Shown piece after piece: positions 16,323 to 25,412 of a stretch of DNA of 64,000 nucleotides. Position numbers and translations under genes: made by a program. Each line of letters starts with the position of its first letter. The stretch's first letter is position 1. The stretch spans positions 3,782,001-3,846,000 of the forward strand of contig NZ_CP188257.1 of the NCBI RefSeq assembly GCF_049994355.1. The letters run 5' to 3'. Below the pieces are notes generated by a model that made no database searches, was not told where the DNA came from, and saw nothing but the letters and a program-made list of their open reading frames with translations. The stretch is from Angustibacter sp049994355. Lineage in GTDB: Bacteria; Actinomycetota; Actinomycetes; Actinomycetales; Angustibacteraceae.

Positions 16323-18938
16323 CTATCGGATGGTGAAGGCCGCGTCGTTGACGTCGAAGAAGTAGTTGTCGACTGCGGCGACCATGATCCGTGCTGTCGA
16401 CGTGGTCTTTACCGGTATCTGGATCTGCGCGGCTCCGTCGTTAGGGGTTGGGCCCGAGACCTGCGTCCAGGTACCGCCGCCGTTGGTGGAGAGCAGGACT
16501 CGCACCTGGGCGGCCAGCCGCTGGGTGCCATTGACCTGCCACCGGATCGTGGTCCGTTCGCCGGCACGGACCGTTCCGCCGGTCTGGAAGGAGCTCACCA
16601 GGAACGGTCCGGCGTGGGGGTCGATCCGCAGGGTGACATCGTCGTAGCCGTACCCGCCGCCGTCCGGCGCCCCGTCGCGCGCCGTGACGCGGAAGTGCAT
16701 AGCCGGGCGGGCGGGGTTGGTGCCAGCCGTGCCGACGTACCCAGCCACGGGCAAGAACTCCGAGTAGCAGTTCACGATCGGAACGGGTACGACGACGTAC
16801 TCGTCGGGATCGTCTGCCGGCGCGGATGGGCACTTCCCGGTCTTCGCATTGGTGTTGCCGGCCAGGACCTGCGCCATGTTGGGGAAGGTTCGCGACCGCG
16901 TCGGCCCAGCGTGGTTCTCGCCGGGCGACGGGCTCTGCGTGGCGTCCTCGTCGCTCACGTCCGCGTAGGTGCCGAAGACCCGGAACAGCGGGCCGTCGAC
17001 CTTGGCGTTGTCGACCAGGGCCGTGCCGTTCTCGCCGCCCACGTCGTTCTGCTCCCACAGGTACGTGAGCGGGTCGTCGTCCGCGTCCTGGGCCGAAGCG
17101 GTCAGGGTGAACGGCGTCCGGAGGGGCAGCGTGCGGTTCGCCGGCGCGCGCACGGACGGCGCGTGGTTCCCGCTGTTGTTGATGTCGAACCCGGTGTTGT
17201 GGACCTCGCCACCGCGGGCGGTCTCCCCGACCGTCGCGCTGACCCCGGGCGACGTGGTGCCCACCAGGAGTGACTGCATGTCCTCGCGGGGGCTGTCGTC
17301 GGTGTACGGGTTGGCATCCCCGGCGAACATCACCTGGAAGCCTGTGTCGTCCGGCTTGGTCAGGTCGGCCGGGTAGTCACCGTCCTCGTCGTAGATCTCG
17401 CTGTACGAGTCGTAGCCCCAGCCCGCGACCGTCACGACCTGGCCGGTGAGTTTCTGAATGGCCGCCTTGAGGTTCGCCCGGTTGTACGCCTTCGCGCCGT
17501 GGCCGCCCCGGACCAGGGTGACCGATGGGGTGGGGCCGGGGTAGTCGAGGGTGATCGACTTGCCGTTCGTGTCGAAGCCGGTCAGCGAGACGTCCTGAAC
17601 CTCGACGGGCGGCCGGCCAGGACTACTTGTGTAGCCGCTGATCTCGGTCTGGGACCGTTGCGAGAAGTAGGGGTCGCTGTGCGGCTGGAGGTTGTCCTGT
17701 CGGCAGATGCCGGCGTAGGCCATGATGGACGATCCTGAGCCAGGCTCGACCGACGTGTCGGCGTTCCGGTTGCCGCCGGAGCAGTTCCAGCGGACGCCGT
17801 TGAAGGTGTGGTTGCCGTCGAACTGGTGGCCCATCTCGTGAGCTACGTAGTCGATGGCGTAGAAGTCACCGATCGGCGCCGGGATTCCGGTGCATCCCAT
17901 GGCCTTCTCGATGCCACCGACCACGCCGAGCTGGGCGATGCCGCCGCCGTTGGTGCCAAGGGCGAGGTGGCCGATGTCGTAGTTGCCGGCGCCGACGAGC
18001 TGGCCGAGCACCGTCTGGGTCCGCACGAGGGTGCCGACGTCGCAGTAGGCGATCTGTCCCTGAACGTAGCCGGGGTTGTCGGGGTCGTTGGTGAAGCAGG
18101 CATGCGCGCCGCACGGGCCATTGGGCCCAGTCGCCTCGGCGTCGGTGGCGAGGTTGAGTCGATCGGTGTTGTCGACGAGAACCAGCTTGATGGCCAGGTC
18201 GTCGTTGTAGACCTGGTTGACCCTGTTGACCAGGGTGACCTTGGCTGCCGTGACGTTGGCCGCACCGAAGTACCCGGCGTACGTCGGGTCCGAGAGCAGC
18301 GCCAGGCGGTAGACGCGTTGCTGGACGGAACTACGAGCAGATGGCGCCGAACGTTGGGCCGATGCAGGGGCGAAGTCCGGCACCTCCCGCTCCACGAACT
18401 GCTGCTCGGGGCGCGGAAGCTGACTGCCGTAGTAGCTGAGGTGGACCGACTCCCCGGTCCGGTCGGAGGCCGGGTCGACGTACCAGGAGCCCTGACCGCC
18501 TACCGGGCGGACGGCGGCGTGGAAACCGAGTGGGGTGACGTCCAATGCGATGGTGCTGTCGGGGTGGTCCAGTGAGCGGCCGGACCACGTCTGGATCTCG
18601 GGGTGGGCGGCGGCGAGCCCGACCTGCATCACCTGGGTGCGTTGGACGGCGAACGGCTCCATCCCGCCGCTCGGCGTGGGCACCCGAAAGACCGTCGAGC
18701 CTCTAGAGCCCGCCCCGGGAGCCGATCGCAGCTGGCTGCGGATCTGGGCGGTGTCGACCAGGACAGCCGTGAAGTGCTTCGGGTGCACCCGGACTCTTGA
18801 AGCGGCAGGCCGGAACCCGTCCAACGCCTGAAACGCGGGGTCGGATGGCGCCGCGGCCGCGGCGGGAAGCCCGGCCTGCAGCAAAGCGGCGGCGAGGACC
18901 CCAGCCGCTAGCGTCGCGATGGTCTTCAGCGTGCGCAT
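16323..18938 (-). CDS. Secreted reprolysin-like zinc metalloprotease
   Basis: An 871-residue extracellular protease. A Sec signal (about residues 1-29, ending AAAAA) is followed by a prodomain and then a metzincin-type catalytic domain. The zinc motif H-E-M-G-H-Q-F-D-G-N-H is at residues 367-377 (ligands His367, His371, His377; catalytic Glu368), and the Met-turn is probably SIMAYAGIC downstream. Several cysteines around the active site suggest disulphides. The C-terminal 400 residues are beta-rich, with repeated Ig- or cadherin-like segments (VTLTASAQDADDDPLTYLWEQ) and a terminal VRAGERTTIRWQVNGT module likely used for sorting or binding. The architecture matches secreted reprolysin-family proteases of actinobacteria. 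It stands alone, upstream of the IS elements. Confidence 0.9.
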   Translation of the reverse strand: MRTLKTIATLAAGVLAAALLQAGLPAAAAAPSDPAFQALDGFRPAASRVRVHPKHFTAVLVDTAQIRSQLRSAPGAGSRGSTVFRVPTPSGGMEPFAVQRTQVMQVGLAAAHPEIQTWSGRSLDHPDSTIALDVTPLGFHAAVRPVGGQGSWYVDPASDRTGESVHLSYYGSQLPRPEQQFVEREVPDFAPASAQRSAPSARSSVQQRVYRLALLSDPTYAGYFGAANVTAAKVTLVNRVNQVYNDDLAIKLVLVDNTDRLNLATDAEATGPNGPCGAHACFTNDPDNPGYVQGQIAYCDVGTLVRTQTVLGQLVGAGNYDIGHLALGTNGGGIAQLGVVGGIEKAMGCTGIPAPIGDFYAIDYVAHEMGHQFDGNHTFNGVRWNCSGGNRNADTSVEPGSGSSIMAYAGICRQDNLQPHSDPYFSQRSQTEISGYTSSPGRPPVEVQDVSLTGFDTNGKSITLDYPGPTPSVTLVRGGHGAKAYNRANLKAAIQKLTGQVVTVAGWGYDSYSEIYDEDGDYPADLTKPDDTGFQVMFAGDANPYTDDSPREDMQSLLVGTTSPGVSATVGETARGGEVHNTGFDINNSGNHAPSVRAPANRTLPLRTPFTLTASAQDADDDPLTYLWEQNDVGGENGTALVDNAKVDGPLFRVFGTYADVSDEDATQSPSPGENHAGPTRSRTFPNMAQVLAGNTNAKTGKCPSAPADDPDEYVVVPVPIVNCYSEFLPVAGYVGTAGTNPARPAMHFRVTARDGAPDGGGYGYDDVTLRIDPHAGPFLVSSFQTGGTVRAGERTTIRWQVNGTQRLAAQVRVLLSTNGGGTWTQVSGPTPNDGAAQIQIPVKTTSTARIMVAAVDNYFFDVNDAAFTIR

Positions 18939-19076
18939 CGACCCACTCCTCCCCTGTCGGTCCGAGCGGCCGACAGCCCTCGCACTCTAGGCCGGACCGG
19001 CGACAGTGCCTAGACGTTGGCCGAACGTGCGTCATTCCGGCTCCCGTTACCTTCTTCGGACCCTCAGATTGAGGGT

Positions 19077-19265
19077 GCAGGCCAGCGTTCCTCGGCATGA
19101 CTTCTGGCTCCTGTCGTTGATGATCACAGAGGTGTTGTCACCGGGGATCGCAGGACGTGTGTGACCGCTGATAGGGACTTGGGCCCACTTGTGGATGCCT
19201 TCTCGTAACGTGGCTGCCGGCGCTTCGTCCAGGGCTGGTCTGCCCGCTCGGAGGAAGGAAGCCAG
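19077..19265 (+). ncRNA. Possible IS110 bridge RNA region (left end of the element)
   Basis: These 190 non-coding bases precede the IS110 recombinase gene. In IS110-group elements the left end encodes a structured bridge RNA that pairs with target and donor DNA. The segment contains GATAGGGAC at 19170-19178, which recurs at 20530-20538 just after the recombinase gene, consistent either with a direct repeat at the ends or with a guide match. A secondary-structure fold has not been computed; this is inference from family knowledge. Confidence 0.3.
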
Positions 19266-20538
19266 TTGTCCAGATCCAGCCTGTCCCACCCGCCGGCCGC
19301 GGCCGGATTCGAAGTGTTCTGCGGGATCGACGTCGCCCGCGAGACTCACCACGCCGTCGCCCTCGATCCTGGTGGGCGGCGGTTGATCGACCGCCCACTG
19401 CCGAACGCCGAACCTGAGCTGATCGCGCTCTTCGCCGAGCTCGAGGTGCACGGACGGGTCTTGGTGGTGGTCGACCAGCTTGCCTCGATCGGCGCGCTGG
19501 CGGTCGCCGTCGCCCGCTCACGAGGTGTGGCCGTGGCCTACCTGCCTGGTCTGTCGATGAGACGAATCGCCGACCTTTACCCCGGAGAAGCCAAGACCGA
19601 CGCACGCGACGCCCACATCATCGCCGACGCAGCACGCACCCTGCCGCACGCGCTGCGCCGGGTGGGGTTCGAGGAGCAGACCACCGTCGAGCTTGCCGTG
19701 CTGGCCGGCTATGACGCCGACCTGGCCACCGAGGCCACCCGCGTGACCAACCGCCTGCATGACGCACTGCTCCACGTCCACCCGGCGCTGGAACGGCTGC
19801 TGGGCAGGCACTTTCGCCGCCCTGGCGTCCTGCGCCTGCTGGCCGCGACGGGCACTCCGGGCGCGATCGCAAACCTCGGCCACGCTCGGATCAAGAAGAT
19901 CATCGCGGCGGGGTCCCCACGGATCGCGGCCGCCGTGACCAGCGACATCCTGACCGCATTGTCCGAGCAGACGGTCGTGGTCCCCGCCACCGAGCAGTAC
20001 GGCAAGGTCATCCGCGCCCTGGCAGCACAGCTGATGTCGGTCCTGGAACTACGCCAGGCGCTGGCGGCCGAGCTCGAAGAGCTGCTCGACACCCACCCAA
20101 TGGCCGAGATCCTGACCTCGATGCCGGGCGTCGGTCCGCGCACGGCCATCGAGCTGTTGCGCACCATCGGTGATGGGTCGAACTTCGCCAGCGCCGCACA
20201 CATCGCCTCCTACGCCGGTCTGGCGCCGACGACCCGCCAGTCCGGGCGCAGCATCCGCGGAGAACAGCAGGCTCGACGCGGCAACCGCTCACTTCGCAGC
20301 GCCCTGTACGTGTCGGCGTTCGCCAGCCTCAGGCACCCAGCCAGCCGCACCTACTACGACCGCAAGAGAGCCGAAGGCAAGACGCACACCGCGGCGCTGA
20401 CCTGTCTGGCCCGGCGCCGAGTTGACGTTCTCCACGCGATGATCCGAGACCGCCAGTGCTACCAAGCCGACCGGCTCGACCCTTCACGCCCGCCGACCTC
20501 CGAGTCACCCTCCGCGGCTTGACGAATCAGATAGGGAC
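19170..20538 (+). mobile_element. IS110-family insertion sequence (ends approximate)
   Basis: The element is defined by an intact IS110-type recombinase gene and by the direct repeat GATAGGGAC at 19170-19178 and 20530-20538. IS110 elements lack classical inverted repeats, so the ends cannot be set firmly; if the 19077-19265 segment encodes a bridge RNA, the true left end lies further upstream. The right end abuts the second IS110 copy. Confidence 0.5.
19266..20522 (+). CDS. IS110-family transposase (DEDD recombinase)
   Basis: A 418-residue IS110-type recombinase. The N-terminal RuvC-like domain shows GIDVARETHH (first acidic residue), VVVDQLASIGA (second acidic position, Asp here where many relatives have Glu) and KTDARDAHIIAD (last two acidic residues). 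The C-terminal transposase-20 domain contains the DNA-binding MPGVGPRTAIELLRTIGD helix-hairpin-helix and SYAGLAPTTRQSG, with the conserved active Ser in that region. The TTG start at 19266 is supported by GGAGGAAGGAAG immediately upstream. All key residues are present, so the element may be active. It is convergent with a second IS110 gene 26 bases downstream. Confidence 0.93.
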   Translation: MSRSSLSHPPAAAGFEVFCGIDVARETHHAVALDPGGRRLIDRPLPNAEPELIALFAELEVHGRVLVVVDQLASIGALAVAVARSRGVAVAYLPGLSMRRIADLYPGEAKTDARDAHIIADAARTLPHALRRVGFEEQTTVELAVLAGYDADLATEATRVTNRLHDALLHVHPALERLLGRHFRRPGVLRLLAATGTPGAIANLGHARIKKIIAAGSPRIAAAVTSDILTALSEQTVVVPATEQYGKVIRALAAQLMSVLELRQALAAELEELLDTHPMAEILTSMPGVGPRTAIELLRTIGDGSNFASAAHIASYAGLAPTTRQSGRSIRGEQQARRGNRSLRSALYVSAFASLRHPASRTYYDRKRAEGKTHTAALTCLARRRVDVLHAMIRDRQCYQADRLDPSRPPTSESPSAA

Positions 20539-20548
20539 ACTTCTGTTG

Positions 20549-21777
20549 TCAACCTGCTGGTCTGAGGGCGTTGCCGGGCGGGGCCTTCCGGGCTGGTGGT
20601 GTCGGGCGTAGCGTCTGGTCTGCGGGTCCGGGAAGTGGCTGATCCGAAGTGTCGATGTGCGGGGGTAGGTCGACCGCGCTGGATGTGAGAGCCGCCCCGC
20701 AGTGCCCTCCCGGACCCGCGTCATCGACGCTGGGGTCAGCTTGGGCGTCGTCGAGCAGCTGGCGGTAGATCGCGTCGGAGAGCCGGCGTTTGAGACACCT
20801 GATCGCTTCGAGGGACTTCTTGCCCTCGGCTCGCTTGCGTCGGTAGTAGGCGCGGCCGTCGGTGTCCAGGCGGAGCTGGCTGATCGCGGCGATGTGGATC
20901 ATGTGATTCATGCGACGGTTACCGGCGCGCGAGAGGCGGTGCCGGTTCTGCTCCCCTGAGGAGGCGTCCAGGGGTGCGGTGCCGGTCCAGGACGCGAACC
21001 GGTTGCGGTCGGCGAAGCGGGTGACGTCACCAACGTCGGCCAGGACCGGGCCGCCACGACGGGTCCGACGCCGGGCAGGTCCATCAGGTGTGAGCCGCGG
21101 GCCAGCACGATCGTCTTCAGCTCGGCGGTGGCCTTCTTGATCTTCGCCTCGACGGCGACCAGCTCGGCCAGTTCCTCGGCGGCGATCCGACGACGGGTCT
21201 TGCCGGCGACGTCACGCGGGCGGACGCTGGCCAGCATGGTCTTGGCCTGACCGGTGGTCAGGTCGCGTTTGGCTTGTCCTGGAAGCAGTTCGGCCAGCAG
21301 GGCCTGGAGTCGATCGACGGTCTGAACCCGACGTCGGGTGAGTGCTTCGCGGCGGTCGGTGAGCATCCGCAGCGCCTCGAGCTCCCCGTCCGCCTGCAAC
21401 ACCCGCAGCGTCCGGGTGCGGACCGCGACCACGGCGACCGAGTGGGCGTCACGGGCGTCGGTCTTGCGGTTGTGGCCGGAGTCGAACAGCCGGACCCGGG
21501 CGGACAGCTTGGCCGGAACGTCGACGACATGCTCACCGTCCTCAAGCAGGCGCTGGGCCAGCGGCCGCCCGGCCCCGTTGCTCCCTTCGACCGCCCACAG
21601 ACGCTGGGGCCACGACTTGGCGTCGGTCAGCATCGCGGCATACCCGGCCCGATCGGTGGTGAACCGACCAGAGCCGAGTAGCTGTTCACGGTCGTCGACG
21701 ACCTCGATGGTCGCCGACAGCTTGTGGGGATCGACCCCGACGATCACACGCTCACCGACCTGCTCCATGCGCTGCAC
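20549..21777 (-). pseudogene. Frameshifted IS110-family transposase
   Basis: A second IS110-type recombinase on the minus strand, distinct from the neighbouring copy. The N-terminal part (start ATG at 21777, GVDPHKLSATIEVVDD, then KTDARDAHSVA) reads normally to about 21050, where the frame is lost after DLPGVGPVVAAR. The downstream frame continues with LADVGDVTRFADRNRFASW and then the usual NRHRLSRAGNRRMNHMIH end at 20549. One missing base in the CCGGGCC run near 21046-21052 explains the shift. Restored, the protein would be about 408 residues, normal for the family. The gene is inactivated unless the base is a sequencing error. Confidence 0.85.
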
Positions 21778-21997
21778 CTACCTCTGCTCGTTGCGACCTG
21801 GACGGCGAGGTGGGCATTGCTACTACGAGCTGGGCAGTCCCTTCTTGAGCCACGCCTCGTCACGGTGACCGGCGGACCGCAGACCGATAGTGAGCCACAC
21901 CGGTTCAGCTGGTGGGCAGCCGCATGGAGAGCTGCCCGCCGATCACCTGGACCGAGTCTGGCCAGACACCGGCCCTAGAGGAATCGTCTAGTAGCCG

Positions 21998-23017
21998 CTA
22001 GTTCTCGGGGTGCGCCGACTCGTCTCGTGGGGTGACCTCTTGTCCGTTCAGGAGGGCGTCCATACGCTCCATTTCATCCTTACCGAGTGCGACGGTGGTC
22101 GCGCCGACATCCATCCGGAATGAAATGCCTGGAGGGCCTGGCTTACGGAGCGCGAGCGGTAGCGGGGCACTCTTGAGGGGCACCGCCACTGGCGTTTGGA
22201 GCAACCGGCCACGAGCGATTGCCTTGAGCCAATCAAGGATCTCGGCGGTTGTAAGCACGTCGGCAATCAGTTCGATGGGATCCAGGGCGCGGTGCCACCA
22301 CGACAACTTCTCAACCTTGCTCCCGTCCCTCTTCATGACCTCGTACTCGAGGGTGTGCAGGACGGGACCGTCCATCAGTGCATGGGCGGTTGCGGTCTCG
22401 TCCAATGGTTCAGGAATGAAGGCGATCTGAGTAGGCGGAGCGGTTGCAGCAAGGCCGTGCTTGAAAGCGTTGTATGGGTTCTTCCACGACTCCAGTCGGC
22501 GGACGTGATGCCGAGTCCACTGCCGGAGGAAGCTCCGATGGCCATCGACTTCATCGTCGGACATGCCTTCTCGCACTTCGTGCGGCAGAAAGGCGAAGTC
22601 GACAACTGAGTCCAGTTGCTCATTGGTCCCGATGACCTGCGCCAAGGCTTGAGAGAAGCTCCGGCCCGTAGGCGTGCTCTTCAGGGCAAGCGCCGGCGAG
22701 GTGCGCGGGCCAGCGCCGTGTAGGACCGCCAAGAGTTGCCGGCAGTAGGTCTCGGAGGCGTGGTAAGCCATGGCGAAGGCATCGAGGGCGAGCTGGTCCG
22801 GGGTCGATTTCGACGGCAGGATACGTGCGCCCGCACCAGCGTGCCCAAGCCGTTCGACCAGCTTCTCCGGGAGTTCAACCTCAATGCCAGCGTGCAGTGA
22901 GAGCCATCCGTGCGCCCGCCCTCGGAAATAGTCTCCAAGGCTCGCGGAAACGTAGAACTCGTTGAGGCGACGGAGTACCTCAGCCGGGCGCTCGTCGGTT
23001 GGTCCATGGTTCTCCAT
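21998..23017 (-). CDS. Hypothetical protein, orphan next to IS elements
   Basis: A 339-residue soluble protein with no family I recognise. It is predicted mostly helical, with a central stretch of conserved-looking polar residues (QWTRHHVRRLESWKNPYNAFKHGL) that resembles helical nucleotide- or RNA-associated (HEPN-like) segments, though the R-x4-6-H motif is not clear enough to call. It starts at ATG 23017, with no strong ribosome site noted. Codon use is less GC-biased than in flanking housekeeping genes, and it lies between an IS110 remnant and an unknown secreted protein, both signs of horizontal acquisition. Confidence 0.7.
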   Translation of the reverse strand: MENHGPTDERPAEVLRRLNEFYVSASLGDYFRGRAHGWLSLHAGIEVELPEKLVERLGHAGAGARILPSKSTPDQLALDAFAMAYHASETYCRQLLAVLHGAGPRTSPALALKSTPTGRSFSQALAQVIGTNEQLDSVVDFAFLPHEVREGMSDDEVDGHRSFLRQWTRHHVRRLESWKNPYNAFKHGLAATAPPTQIAFIPEPLDETATAHALMDGPVLHTLEYEVMKRDGSKVEKLSWWHRALDPIELIADVLTTAEILDWLKAIARGRLLQTPVAVPLKSAPLPLALRKPGPPGISFRMDVGATTVALGKDEMERMDALLNGQEVTPRDESAHPEN

Positions 23018-23290
23018 GCCAGGACCCTAGAAGCAGGGCCTGACACATCCGCTCGGTTCGGCTCATCCTGCCCGCGTCATTCCGTCGCGATCGACGGGGC
23101 TCGCGAACCTGAACCCGCACCGATGAGCGGATGCCAGAGTGACTCGCTCGCATGATCGCTCCGCGGCGGCCGCCCAGCTCCGTTCAGCCCTCCCGGTCTA
23201 TGCGCGCGTGGCGCCAGGCAAGCGGCCATACCAGTGTTCGACTCGCGGGTGCTGGGCCAGCACGGGTACGCAGTGGCTGCGCGACCTGGA

Positions 23291-23863
23291 TCAGCTGAGC
23301 ATGGCGCAGACGTCCCTGCGCGTGCCATACGACCTGAACGACGTGACGACGAAGTCGGCGTCCGACACGACGACGAAGTATCCGGTGAAGAGGTAGAAGC
23401 GGCCGATTCGGTTGTCGCCGGGGCCTGCGTCTCCGGGGTAGAGCACGAACGCGGTGGTGCCGACGGCGCGGAGGACCGATCCGCCGTCCGCGGTGGGTAC
23501 CTCGCTGACGACGCCGTTCAGGTCGAGCGTGATCGCCTTGCCGGTGTCGAGGTTGGTGATCCGGTCGATGTGGCGGCCGGTGGCGAGGAACCGGCCGTCG
23601 TCGAAGAACGTGAGGATCTGGTTGCCGCCGATGAGCTTCCCTTCGGCGTTGAAGGAGCATGCGGTGCCGGCGGGGTATGGGGTGACGTTTCCGATCGGTG
23701 CGGGGATGCTGACCGGCGGGTCCGCGGACGCCCCGGGGGCGAGCGCTACAGCGCACGCCAGCATCAACGTCAGGGCGCCGACGAGGACTCCACTGCGTCG
23801 CCGGAGATGAGCGAGCCGGCGGTGCCTCGAGGCGGCGGCCAGTGTGATGCTTCGAGTCTCCAT
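23291..23863 (-). CDS. Putative secreted protein of unknown function
   Basis: A 190-residue exported protein: basic N-terminus, a hydrophobic segment (VLVGALTLMLACAVALAPG, about residues 22-40) and an ASA-type signal peptidase site near residue 44. The mature part is beta-rich (FDDGRFLATGRHIDRITNL) with two cysteines that could pair. No domain was recognised. The ATG at 23863 was chosen because AAGGATG lies just upstream; another ATG two codons earlier is possible, and the longer open frame upstream lacks any conserved feature. It is divergent from the LuxR-type regulator. Confidence 0.68.
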   Translation of the reverse strand: METRSITLAAASRHRRLAHLRRRSGVLVGALTLMLACAVALAPGASADPPVSIPAPIGNVTPYPAGTACSFNAEGKLIGGNQILTFFDDGRFLATGRHIDRITNLDTGKAITLDLNGVVSEVPTADGGSVLRAVGTTAFVLYPGDAGPGDNRIGRFYLFTGYFVVVSDADFVVTSFRSYGTRRDVCAMLS

Positions 23864-24047
23864 TGTCATCCTTCGTCGTCGTGGCCACAGGTCAGTTCCG
23901 CACTCAGGGTGCGACGGTCCTGCCTCGCCTCGGCTACTAACAGCCCTGCTCGGCAGTCTGAGCGGCCTGTCACGGCGTCGCCATATGACGTTCTGGATAC
24001 GCGCCCAGCGACCGAGTAGCGTACTGAGGACGAGCGGAAGGTTCGCC

Positions 24048-24132
24048 ATGGCGGCTGCGCCGAATGTCAGGGACAGGGATCTGCGCGCCCTCGCGGACAT
24101 CGTGAAAGCAGACCGCCCCGATGTACCCCCCC
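24048..24132 (+). pseudogene. 5' part of the LuxR-type regulator, out of frame after a C7 tract
   Basis: ATG at 24048 (AAGG upstream) opens a frame reading VRDRDLRALADIVKADRPDVPP, the usual N-terminal helix of this LuxR subfamily. It then meets seven consecutive C at 24126-24132 and leaves the frame of the rest of the regulator. Removing one C would join it exactly to PEGLPPSLL. Confidence 0.65.
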
Positions 24133-24831
24133 GAAGGGCTGCCACCGTCCCTGTTGGGAGATCTGGCTCGCCAGATCCGCTGTGACGCCATCGCGTTCGG
24201 AGGCCTCGACTTTACGAAGCAGCGGACGGATTCAGCGCAACTCATGGCGGACGGCGATCAGTCGGTGGCCACGGCTTCCTTTCCGGTCAACTGGCAGCAC
24301 TACTGGCATTGTCTGCTTTGCAGCTACCCCGACCGAACAAAGGATCTTCGCAGCGTCGTCAAGACCACGGACTTCTACTCGACGCGGCAGTGGCATGGCA
24401 TCGGCACTCGCTGCGGCATCAACCAACCAATGGGGTTCGAGCATGCCTTGATGCTCACCCTGCCTGCGCAACGCCATCCCCTGGCGGCAAGCGGTCGAAC
24501 GGTGCGGCTGTTCTTCTTCCGCGGGCCAGGGATGGACTTCTCCGAGCGTGACCGCGCCGCGCTCACCCTCCTACGCCCGCACCTCCACAAAGCGTTCCTC
24601 GAGGCTGAAAGTCAGCGCCATCCGATCCCACGGTTGACACCGAGGCAAGAGGAGCTGCTTCGCCATGTAGCCGCCGGACAGACCAACGCGAAGATCGCGC
24701 GCCAGCTGGGCATCACCGAGGGAACCGTTCACATCCACCTGGAGCACATCTACGCGAGGCTAGGTGCCTCCAGCCGTATCGACGCCGTGAACCGCGCGTT
24801 CCCGGCCGCCCTTGCGCGCCTGGCCGAGTAG
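24121..24831 (+). CDS. LuxR-family transcriptional regulator, probably truncated by a 5' frameshift
   Basis: A 236-residue regulator with a GAF/PAS-like N-terminal sensor region and a C-terminal LuxR helix-turn-helix (about residues 175-230: LTPRQEELLRHVAAGQTN with recognition helix NAKIARQLGITEGTVHIHLE). It would bind DNA as a dimer; no receiver domain or ATPase is present. The ATG at 24121 lies inside the codons of what looks like the real N-terminus, which starts at 24048 in another frame and is joined through a C7 tract. Reading starts at 24121 only if translation re-initiates or if the frame is restored by slippage. The target genes are unknown; the closest are the divergent secreted protein and the downstream cupin operon. 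Confidence 0.8.
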   Translation: MYPPEGLPPSLLGDLARQIRCDAIAFGGLDFTKQRTDSAQLMADGDQSVATASFPVNWQHYWHCLLCSYPDRTKDLRSVVKTTDFYSTRQWHGIGTRCGINQPMGFEHALMLTLPAQRHPLAASGRTVRLFFFRGPGMDFSERDRAALTLLRPHLHKAFLEAESQRHPIPRLTPRQEELLRHVAAGQTNAKIARQLGITEGTVHIHLEHIYARLGASSRIDAVNRAFPAALARLAE

Positions 24832-25031
24832 AGAGCGGCAGGAGGACTCGAACCCTGACCCCCTGCCGGCCACGCAGGTTCAGGAGACGCCCAGTGAACG
24901 TCGGCCGATCGAATGTGCACGGTTGGGGAATCGTTGTGCTGACCCAGTTCCGTGACGAGGGTCATCACGATGTTCCGGGTGTTGTCACGCCTGTGGTGCA
25001 TCAAGTCCCTTCCAGTCATTTGGAGCGCATC

Positions 25032-25412
25032 ATGCCCAGTGCCAACCGCCTGTCGACGCCGGTGGCGGTCGACGAGCCCGAGATCGAGGGGCGTTACGCG
25101 CCGCTCGATGAGTACACCGTCAGCTTCGAGTCCTTCCACCAGGACGTGGAGCCCGCGCCCTACTTCGTCGGCCTGCCCGGCGACCGGTGCCAGTGCGTGC
25201 ACTGGGGAGTCGTGACCGATGGTCAGATCACCTTCCGGTGGACGGACCACGAGGAGACCTACGTGGCCGGCGACGCCTACTACGCCCTGCCTGGGCACCT
25301 GCCGCTGATCACGGCCGGCACCGCGATCGTGGAGTTCAGCCCCACGGCGGACCTGGAGGCGACCATGGCCGTGGTGCAGCGCAACCTCGCCGCCGCGGGA
25401 GCGTCGTCATGA
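25032..25412 (+). CDS. Cupin-like small protein
   Basis: A 126-residue protein with a beta-barrel pattern resembling a cupin (CVHWGVVTDGQITFRWTD then GDAYYALPGHLPLITAG), where His residues in VHWG, TDHEE and PGH could act as metal ligands. The match is weaker than a classic cupin, so the call is tentative. The ATG at 25032 is preferred over the upstream GTG-containing frame because TGGAG lies at good distance. The stop overlaps the next gene (ATGA), so it is co-translated with the SnoaL-like protein and shares an operon with the TPR protein at 25872. Confidence 0.7.
   Translation: MPSANRLSTPVAVDEPEIEGRYAPLDEYTVSFESFHQDVEPAPYFVGLPGDRCQCVHWGVVTDGQITFRWTDHEETYVAGDAYYALPGHLPLITAGTAIVEFSPTADLEATMAVVQRNLAAAGASS

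Noticed and set aside
19180..19195. CCCACTTGTGG near the IS110 left end looked like part of the 64-bp palindromic repeat
   Set aside because: Only 11 bases match and the flanks do not align; chance is likely.
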